Of a stretch of DNA of 64,000 nucleotides, positions 58,194 through 64,000 are shown one piece after another (within the stretch, counting starts at the first letter, position 1; each line of letters starts with the position of its first letter). The notes beneath the pieces are model-generated. The model worked only from the letters and a program-made list of their open reading frames with translations. It was not told the origin of the DNA and made no database searches. This DNA is from Phytopseudomonas argentinensis. GTDB taxonomy: Bacteria > Pseudomonadota > Gammaproteobacteria > Pseudomonadales > Pseudomonadaceae. Where the stretch lies: the NCBI RefSeq assembly GCF_900113905.1, contig NZ_FORC01000003.1, positions 248,001-312,000 on the forward strand. Reading direction: 5' to 3'. A program made the position numbers and the translations under genes.

Positions 58194-58925
58194 TCACGAG
58201 GCCAGGTAGCGGGCTCGCGGGCTGGCACTGGGGGTGGTTTCTCCATCGAGGGGCAGGAACTCGCCACGCTCGGCGTCATACGCCTTGATGGTGCAGTTCT
58301 CGATGTCGTAGACCCAGCCATGAATGAACAGCTGACCGCTGGCCAGGCGCGCCGCGACCGATGGGTGGGTGCGCAGGTGATCGAGTTGCGCCACCACGTT
58401 CTCTTCGGTCAGTACGCCCAGGGTGGAGTGGTCGGCGCAGCCACAGTTATCGGCCACCACGGTCTTGGCCACTTCGGCGTGCCGCAGCCAGGCCTTGACC
58501 GTTGGCATGCGCTCGATGCTCTGCGGGTTGAGCACCGCTTTCATGGCGCCGCAGTCGGAGTGCCCGCAGATGATGATGTGCTGTACGCCCAGGCCCAGCA
58601 CCGCGTATTCGATGGCGGTGGAAACACCACCGTTCATTTGCCCGTAAGGCGGCACCACGTTGCCAACGTTACGGGTCACGAACAGCGAACCAGGGTCGCT
58701 CTGGGTGATCAGTTCGGGAACGATGCGCGAGTCCGCACAGGTGATGAACATCGCCTGGGGGCTCTGCTGGCGGGCCAGCTTGCTGAACAGCTCGCGCTGG
58801 TTGGGGAAAACATCGTTGCGGAAGCGCTGAAAGCCATCAAGCAGGGTCTGCAGGGCATCTTCCGCGGGCTGCTTGCCGGCTGGAGTGGGTGTGGCGGATC
58901 GGATGGGACGAATGCGCTCGCTCAT
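58194..58925 (-). CDS. Beta-class carbonic anhydrase
   Basis: Interconverts CO2 and bicarbonate. 243 residues from MSERIRPIRSATPTPAGKQP, start supported by a strong AGGAGG 6 nt upstream. Zinc ligands Cys in ITCADSRIVPE, His and Cys in ICGHSDCGAMKAV; the Asp-Arg dyad of CADSR is intact. Between ligands is LFVTRNVGNVVPPYG. It lies upstream of a SulP transporter on the same strand, suggesting coupled bicarbonate handling. Confidence 0.95.
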   Translation of the reverse strand: MSERIRPIRSATPTPAGKQPAEDALQTLLDGFQRFRNDVFPNQRELFSKLARQQSPQAMFITCADSRIVPELITQSDPGSLFVTRNVGNVVPPYGQMNGGVSTAIEYAVLGLGVQHIIICGHSDCGAMKAVLNPQSIERMPTVKAWLRHAEVAKTVVADNCGCADHSTLGVLTEENVVAQLDHLRTHPSVAARLASGQLFIHGWVYDIENCTIKAYDAERGEFLPLDGETTPSASPRARYLAS

Positions 58926-59276
58926 GGTGCCTCCTGGTTTTTCAGTCGTGATATTGACTTGCCATCTAATGGCAGTTTGCTTCGTGACCAATTAGTCACA
59001 TCGCAGACGAAGTTACCTATCCAGGCTTAAACCAACCTTAATCGCAAGAAGTGTGGAAGCTATCGGCGGGTGATTTGTAACCACATGCCACTGGGCCACT
59101 TTCAACCGGCTTTGCCGGCCGCTTTTGGCAGGGGCTGGATACAGACTCATCTAAAAGGCTGCGGGTGTCCATTGTGTTACAGCGCAGCGCCCTTCATCGC
59201 CGGTGAGCAGGGAGCGGCAGGAGCAAAGGCGCAGTAAAGACAGCCCCTGCACATGGTGGCGTGCAGGGGCTGGGGC
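58926..59276. other. Intergenic region upstream of carbonic anhydrase with two palindromes and the pgi terminator
   Basis: 351 bp. Close to the carbonic anhydrase start are TGCCAT-CTA-ATGGCA (58960-58974) and GTGAC-N6-GTCAC (58984-58999), possible operators in the promoter region of the minus-strand gene. The far end carries the pgi terminator at 59241-59272. No gene seen in between. Confidence 0.55.
59241..59272 (-). terminator. Terminator-like hairpin after pgi
   Basis: Perfect 12-bp stem CAGCCCCTGCAC/GTGCAGGGGCTG with 8-nt loop. On the minus strand it is followed by TCTTTACT, a weak T-rich tail. Confidence 0.7.
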
Positions 59277-60941
59277 TCAGCCGCGGTGGCGGCCGCGGAA
59301 GAAGTCGATCAGGCCCTGGGTGGAGCCGTCTTCCGCCGTTGCATCATCGCTGCCGACCATGCGCGAGTAGACGCCCTTGCCCAGTTCCTTGCCGAGCTCC
59401 ACGCCCCATTGGTCGAAGGCGTTGTTGCCCCAGATGACGCTCTGCACGAACACCTTGTGCTCGTACATGGCGATCAACGCGCCGAGGCGACGGGGGCTGA
59501 CGCGCTCCATCACCAGGGTGTTGCTCGGCCGGTTGCCGGGAATCACCTTGTGCGGAGCCAGGCGCTGCACGTCTTCCTCGCTCATGCCCTTGGCGCGCAG
59601 CTCGGCCTCGGCCTCCTCGCGGGACTTGCCGAGCATCAGCGCCTGGCTCTGCGACAGGCAGTTGGCGTACAGCCACTGATGGTGGTCGGCCACCGGGTTG
59701 TAGCTGCTCACCGGCACGATGAAGTCCGCCGGGATCAGCTGGGTGCCCTGGTGCAGCAACTGGTGGTAGGCGTGCTGGCCGTTGCAGCCGACGCCGCCCC
59801 AGATCACCGGCCCGGTGGCGGTGCTGACCGGCTGGCCATCGCCGCGCACGCTCTTGCCGTTGGACTCCATGTCCAGCTGCTGCAGGTGCTTGGTGATGTT
59901 GCGCAGGTAGTGGTCGTACGGCAGGATCGCGTGGCTCTGGGCATTCCAGAAATTGCCGTACCACACGCCCAGCAGGGCCAGCAGCACCGGCATGTTTTCC
60001 TCGAACGGCGCGGTCTTGAAATGCTCGTCCATGCGGTAGGCACCGGACAGCAGTTCCTTGAAGTTGGACATGCCGATCGACAGCGCGATCGGCAGGCCGA
60101 TGGCCGACCACAGCGAATAGCGGCCGCCGACCCAATCCCACATCGGGAAGATGTTTTCCTCGCGGATACCGAAACTCACCGCCGCCTCGCGGTTGCTCGA
60201 CACGGCAATGAAGTGCCGGTACAGCTCGGCCTCCGAACCGCCCTGGGCCAGGTACCAACCGCGCGCCGCCTGGGCGTTCTTCAGGGTTTCCAGGGTGCCG
60301 AAGGACTTCGACGAGACGATGAACAGGGTGGTTTCGGCACGCAGCTTGGCCACCAGCTCGTGGAACTCGCTGCCGTCGATATTGGCCAGGTAGTGGCAGC
60401 GCACGCCGCGCTGGGCGAACGGCAGCAGCGCCTCGGAAACCAGCTGCGGGCCAAGGAAGGAGCCGCCGATACCGATGTTCACCACGTCGGTGATCGGCTT
60501 CTCGGTATAGCCGCGCCACAGGCCGTTGTGGATGCGCCCGACCAGCTCGGTCATCTGCTGCAGCACGCGCTGCACCTCGGGAATGATGTCGACACCGTCG
60601 ACCTCCACCTTGTCGCCCAATGGACGGCGCAGGGCAGTGTGCAAGGCCGGGCGCTGCTCGGTGTTGTTGAGAAGTTCACCGTCGAACAGTGCGCGGATGC
60701 CCTTTTCCAGCCCCACTTCACGGGCCAGGTTGACCAGCAGCTCGCGGGTCTCGGTGTTGATCAGGTTTTTCGAATAGTCCAGGAACAGCCCGCAGCCGCT
60801 CAGGCTGAAGGTCTCGAAACGCTGCGGGTCGGCGGCGAAGGCCTGGCGCATGCTGAAGCTGGCGAGGCGCTCGCGGTGGGCGACCAGAGCCTGCCAGCTC
60901 GGCAGTTGGGTGACATCCAGCGATGAAGAAAGGTACGGCAT
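59277..60941 (-). CDS. pgi: Glucose-6-phosphate isomerase
   Basis: Interconverts fructose 6-phosphate and glucose 6-phosphate. 554 residues from [20 protein letters not shown], the start having AAGGAG upstream. Motifs: [56 protein letters not shown] (PGI signature 1), [12 protein letters not shown], and [19 protein letters not shown] (signature 2). It sits 126 bp downstream of fructokinase on the same strand, at the end of the polyol operon. In PAO1, as I recall, pgi is elsewhere. Confidence 0.97.
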   Translation of the reverse strand: MPYLSSSLDVTQLPSWQALVAHRERLASFSMRQAFAADPQRFETFSLSGCGLFLDYSKNLINTETRELLVNLAREVGLEKGIRALFDGELLNNTEQRPALHTALRRPLGDKVEVDGVDIIPEVQRVLQQMTELVGRIHNGLWRGYTEKPITDVVNIGIGGSFLGPQLVSEALLPFAQRGVRCHYLANIDGSEFHELVAKLRAETTLFIVSSKSFGTLETLKNAQAARGWYLAQGGSEAELYRHFIAVSSNREAAVSFGIREENIFPMWDWVGGRYSLWSAIGLPIALSIGMSNFKELLSGAYRMDEHFKTAPFEENMPVLLALLGVWYGNFWNAQSHAILPYDHYLRNITKHLQQLDMESNGKSVRGDGQPVSTATGPVIWGGVGCNGQHAYHQLLHQGTQLIPADFIVPVSSYNPVADHHQWLYANCLSQSQALMLGKSREEAEAELRAKGMSEEDVQRLAPHKVIPGNRPSNTLVMERVSPRRLGALIAMYEHKVFVQSVIWGNNAFDQWGVELGKELGKGVYSRMVGSDDATAEDGSTQGLIDFFRGRHRG

Positions 60942-61067
60942 GAAGACTCCTTGGTTCGGGCCAGCCTCCTGGCCCTGCGAATTCGATTGCATGCCGTTGA
61001 ATGCGCGGCGATGGCAAATACAGCGTTGAAAATTGCCTGAAGCGCCTCGTGTCCCCTCAACGGCCTC

Positions 61068-62003
61068 CTACTGCTCCAGCTCATGCCGGTACGGCAGTTG
61101 CGGGCCAACCCGCGAACAGGTCAGCGCCGCCGCCTTTACGGCGAAATCGAGCATCGCAGCGAGCGCTTCGCGCGACAATGCCGCCAGGCCAGCCGGGCTG
61201 TCCAGCCCATGCTGCACCAGGTAGGCAATGATCGCCGCCTGGAAGGTGTCCCCCGCCCCCACCGTGTCCTGCGTGACCACCTGGCGGGCCGGTACCGACC
61301 AGTGCCCGTGCTGCCGGCTGAACACACTCGCCCCGGCGTTGCCGCGGGTCAGGAACACCACCTGGCAGCGCCCGGCCAACCAGCGCTCGATGCTCGTCAA
61401 CGGTGAGACGCCGGGATAGAGCAGCTCCAGGTCCTCCTCGCTGACCTTGATCAGATGCGCGTGGGCGGCAAAAGATTCAATTCGCTGCCGCCAGCGTTCG
61501 ATATCGGGTGCCGGATTGAGGCGCACGTTGGGATCCAGGCTGATCAGCCGCCGCTCGCTCTCGCGCTCGACCAGCGCCAGCAGGGTGTCGCCAACCGGCG
61601 CCACCACCAGGGAATAGGAGCCCACATGCAGGCCGGTCACCTGCTCATCCAGCGCTGGCAGGTGCTCGACCAGCAGCTGGCGATCGGCGCAGCCGTCGCC
61701 GCGAAACATGTACTGCGGCGAGCCCTGGGCATCCAGGGCGACCATGGCCATGGTGGTCGGCGCCTCGCTGGCGACCAGGTAACGGTCGCTGACGCCCTCC
61801 TCGGCCAGTACCTGGCGCAGGCGCTGGCCAAGGTAGTCGCTGGAAATGCCGCCGAATAGCGCCGACTCGACGCCGAGGCGGCGCAAGCCGACGGCGACAT
61901 TGAACGGCGAACCGCCGGCCAGGGCCTTGAAATTCAGCTCGCTGTTGCGTTCACCGGGATTGCAGAAGAAATCGAACAGGGCTTCGCCGCATACCAGATA
62001 CAT
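61068..62003 (-). CDS. mtlZ: Fructokinase (PfkB family), MtlZ-like
   Basis: 311 residues. PfkB fold: GGSPFNVAVGLRRLGVESAL near the N-terminus and the catalytic signature DTVGAGDTFQAAIIAYL near the C-terminus, where the Asp is the base. It phosphorylates fructose, the product of mannitol oxidation, to fructose 6-phosphate. It follows the xylulokinase gene by 70 bp, matching the mtlD-mtlY-mtlZ order of Pseudomonas mannitol/arabitol operons. Confidence 0.92.
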   Translation of the reverse strand: MYLVCGEALFDFFCNPGERNSELNFKALAGGSPFNVAVGLRRLGVESALFGGISSDYLGQRLRQVLAEEGVSDRYLVASEAPTTMAMVALDAQGSPQYMFRGDGCADRQLLVEHLPALDEQVTGLHVGSYSLVVAPVGDTLLALVERESERRLISLDPNVRLNPAPDIERWRQRIESFAAHAHLIKVSEEDLELLYPGVSPLTSIERWLAGRCQVVFLTRGNAGASVFSRQHGHWSVPARQVVTQDTVGAGDTFQAAIIAYLVQHGLDSPAGLAALSREALAAMLDFAVKAAALTCSRVGPQLPYRHELEQ

Positions 62004-62073
62004 GGGTTCTCCGCGTCACGGAACAGGCGCATTCGCGCAGGGAAAGGGCCGGCGGCAGCGCCACCGGATCGGA

Positions 62074-63558
62074 TTATTGCAGCCGGCGCACCTGCTCACG
62101 ATAGCGCTGGTAGACGCCCTCGTAGGCGCGGCTGCGCAGTTCGTCGGGCTCGGCACCGCGGCTGGGGTCGAGGGTGACGCAGCGCTCGCACAGTTCCGCC
62201 AGGCTAAGCGCCTCGCCATGCTGGTGACTCACGCACCAGGCCGCCTGGATCGCCGCGCCCAGCGCTGCTGCTTCGGTGTGCTGCGGGCAGGCCACCGGAG
62301 CGCCCATGATGTCGGCGACGATCTGCCGCCACGCCGCGCTTTTCGCGCCGCCGCCGATCAGGCGGATGGCATCGCTGCGAATGCCGCTGTCGCGCAGCAG
62401 GTCGAGGCCGTAGCGCAGGCCGAAGGTAGTGCCCTCCACCACCGCACGGCAGAGGTTGGCGCGGGTCAGGTTGTCCGCCGTCAGGCCATGCAGGCTGGCG
62501 GTGGCCTGGGGCAATGCCGGCACCCGTTCGCCGTTGAGGAACGGCAGCATCAGTACGCCCCCGGCACCGATTGGCGCCTCGCCGACCAGGACGCCGAAGG
62601 TCTCGACATCCAGGCCCAACAGGTCGCGGATCGCGCCGCTGGCGTTGGTCAGGTTCATGGTGCAGATCAGCGGCAGCCAGCCACCGGAGGACGAGCAGAA
62701 GGTCGCCACCTGCGGGTGCGGGCTGACCTGTGGTTGCTCGGCATAGGCATACACCGTGCCCGAGGTGCCGAGGCTCATGGTGATCGCACCCGGCGCGATA
62801 TTGCCGGTGCCGATGGCGCCCAGCATGTTGTCGCCACCGCCGCTGGCCACCAGCGCTCTGGGGTTGAGGCCCAGGCGCTCGGCGACCTGCGGGCGGATCG
62901 GGCCGACACAGCGCTGCGACTCGATCAGCTCCGGCAGGGCCCGCACCAGGGCGCCTTGCGGATCGATCAGCTCCAGCAGCTCGGTGTCCCAGTTGCGCGT
63001 ACGCACGTTGAAATAACCGCTACCGGAGGCATCACCGAATTCGGCGCAGGCGCGCCCGGTCAGCCAGTAGTTGAGGTAGTCGTGGGGCAACAGGATATGG
63101 GCGATGCGGGCGAACACCTCGGGGTAATGGTCGCGGGTCCACAGCAGCTTCGACACCGTGTAGCCCGGTGCAATGGCCACGCCCAGCCGCTCCAGGGAGC
63201 CACTGTCACCGCCGAGAAACTCCAGCAGGTGGGCGTTCTCGACAGCCGACTCGGTGTCGCACCACAGCTTGGCCGGGCGCAATACCTCACCCTTGGCATC
63301 GAGCAGCACCAGGCCGTGCTGCTGGCCGGACACGCCAATGCCGAGGATCTCGCTGCCCGCCACCCCGGCCTGCTGCAGGGCCTGGGCGGTGGCCTGCTCG
63401 AAGGCCAGCAGCCAGTCGGCCGGATCCTGCTCGCGGCGCCCATTGGGGCCACTGATCAGCCGGTGCGCGGCGCTGCCCTCGCCAAGCACCTTGCCGCTGT
63501 GGATATCGAGGATCAGCGCCTTGGTGCCCTGGGTGCCGCAATCGATGCCGAGGTACAT
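62074..63558 (-). CDS. mtlY: Xylulokinase (FGGY family), MtlY-like
   Basis: 494 residues. Starts YLGIDCGTQGTKALILDIHS (FGGY phosphate 1), with GVSGQQHGLVLLD, TVSKLLWTRDHYPEVFARI, and the C-terminal RLIGGGAKSAAWRQIVADIM plus EAAALGAAIQAAW. These are xylulose-kinase motifs. It phosphorylates D-xylulose, the product of D-arabitol oxidation by MtlD-type polyol dehydrogenases. It begins 3 nt after the mtlD stop. Confidence 0.93.
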   Translation of the reverse strand: MYLGIDCGTQGTKALILDIHSGKVLGEGSAAHRLISGPNGRREQDPADWLLAFEQATAQALQQAGVAGSEILGIGVSGQQHGLVLLDAKGEVLRPAKLWCDTESAVENAHLLEFLGGDSGSLERLGVAIAPGYTVSKLLWTRDHYPEVFARIAHILLPHDYLNYWLTGRACAEFGDASGSGYFNVRTRNWDTELLELIDPQGALVRALPELIESQRCVGPIRPQVAERLGLNPRALVASGGGDNMLGAIGTGNIAPGAITMSLGTSGTVYAYAEQPQVSPHPQVATFCSSSGGWLPLICTMNLTNASGAIRDLLGLDVETFGVLVGEAPIGAGGVLMLPFLNGERVPALPQATASLHGLTADNLTRANLCRAVVEGTTFGLRYGLDLLRDSGIRSDAIRLIGGGAKSAAWRQIVADIMGAPVACPQHTEAAALGAAIQAAWCVSHQHGEALSLAELCERCVTLDPSRGAEPDELRSRAYEGVYQRYREQVRRLQ

Positions 63559-63561
63559 GGT

Positions 63562-64000
63562 TCAGTCACCCAGGAGGGTCTGCAGGGTGCGCGTTACGCC
63601 CAGCTTGCGCAGGCTGTCGTAGCACAGCTCGAAGGCGGTGACGAAGGCCGCCGATTGCGGGATGGCGGTGCCGAAGATCACCTCGACGCCGAGCACCCGC
63701 TCGCGCACCTTGTCGTCATCGGCCACCAGCGCCTGACAGAACTCGGCGCGCGGGTCGGGGATGCGGTAGCGGGTGCCCTGCTCGTCGACACCCTTGAGGT
63801 ACAGCGCCCAGGCCGCGACCACCAGGGCGGCGCGCTCCAGGGGCCGACCGTCCTCGATCAGGCGGTTGAGGGTCGGCACGATGAACTTGGGAAACTTTGA
63901 CGAGCCATCCGAGCACACACGCTCGAGCTGGTCGGCGATGGCCTGGTTGGAGAAGCGCTCGATCAGCGTGGCCTTGTAGTCGTCTAGGTCGATGCCCGGC
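63562..64000 (-). CDS. mtlD: Mannitol/polyol dehydrogenase, C-terminal part (N-terminus outside window)
   Basis: 145 codons visible to the stop at 63562; translation is open to the window edge (reads PGIDLDDYKATLIERFSNQA, then IADQLERVCSDGSSKFPKFI). The C-terminal all-helical domain of long-chain mannitol dehydrogenases includes SKFPKFIVPTLNRLIEDGRP with the catalytic Lys region. Oxidises mannitol to fructose (and arabitol to xylulose) with NAD. First visible gene of an operon that continues with mtlY, mtlZ and pgi. ABC transporter genes for polyols would be expected further upstream. Confidence 0.93.
   Translation of the reverse strand, partial: PGIDLDDYKATLIERFSNQAIADQLERVCSDGSSKFPKFIVPTLNRLIEDGRPLERAALVVAAWALYLKGVDEQGTRYRIPDPRAEFCQALVADDDKVRERVLGVEVIFGTAIPQSAAFVTAFELCYDSLRKLGVTRTLQTLLGD

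Noticed and set aside
59253-60926. 557-codon open frame antisense to pgi
   Set aside because: Shadow frame; pgi has both PGI signatures on the minus strand.
61846-63900. 684-codon plus-strand open frame
   Set aside because: Antisense to the xylulokinase and polyol dehydrogenase genes, both with complete motifs.

Overview
The window is a GC-rich chromosomal stretch from a gamma-proteobacterium of the genus Pseudomonas in the broad sense. The reasons are the protein families and their order (lgt-thyA, ptsP-rppH, serA beside D-2-hydroxyglutarate dehydrogenase, coaBC-dut-algC-argB, polA-engB with an sRNA between them, znuA/zur-znuCB, metNIQ, mtlD-mtlY-mtlZ), the AlgU-type promoter, and the REP-like palindromes. 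As I recall the PAO1 map, three separate chromosomal neighbourhoods are joined here: about 1-29.7 kb (PA0342 down to about PA0305), 29.8-39.7 kb (about PA5315-PA5323) and 40.8-53.7 kb (about PA5492-PA5505). The last 10 kb is more lineage-specific. I see no rRNA, tRNA, CRISPR array, insertion sequence or prophage.

Layout. 1-7 kb: thyA (partial), lgt, a TauE/SafE permease broken by one frameshift, a small MreB-like fragment coupled to an NRDE protein, ptsP, rppH, and a HAD phosphatase. 7.1-12.5 kb: a SnoaL-like secreted protein divergent from a tightly overlapped four-gene phosphorelay (NarL-type kinase, LuxR-type regulator, CHASE3/PAS hybrid kinase, stand-alone receiver). 12.5-17.8 kb: DUF2269 membrane protein, ilvA, rpiA, and an AaaA-like autotransporter aminopeptidase. 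17.9-29.7 kb: two tandem SdiA-regulated-type beta-propeller proteins, a BOF/CarO-like protein, an FAH-family hydrolase, D-2-hydroxyglutarate dehydrogenase divergent from serA, an Fe(II)/2OG oxygenase, DUF2059, a lipase-like hydrolase, a thioredoxin-like DUF6436 protein, and a penicillin/AHL acylase.

29.8-41.5 kb: rpmB-rpmG, a peptide-binding protein, a phytase-like esterase, radC, coaBC, dut, the long membrane-anchored form of algC, argB, a hexose-6-phosphate mutarotase and engB. 41.5-53.7 kb: the predicted sRNA ErsA behind an AlgU promoter, polA, DUF2782, thrB, a VTT membrane protein, the zinc uptake cluster with two Zur boxes, a lipoprotein, and the methionine importer metNIQ. 53.7-64 kb: a GFA/LysR/VOC locus, a SCO protein, a SulP anion transporter with a beta-carbonic anhydrase, and a mannitol/polyol catabolic operon (mtlD-mtlY-mtlZ) that leads into pgi.

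Most content is conserved housekeeping. The observations best worth checking are: (1) a partial duplication of the rpiA 3' end that brackets the autotransporter gene, as if the gene had been inserted there; (2) the 132-nt ErsA candidate with its promoter; (3) the MreB-like stand-alone subdomain; (4) the four-gene phosphorelay with an output-less receiver; (5) pgi placed behind the polyol operon; and (6) the palindrome-rich ilvA-rpiA intergenic region.
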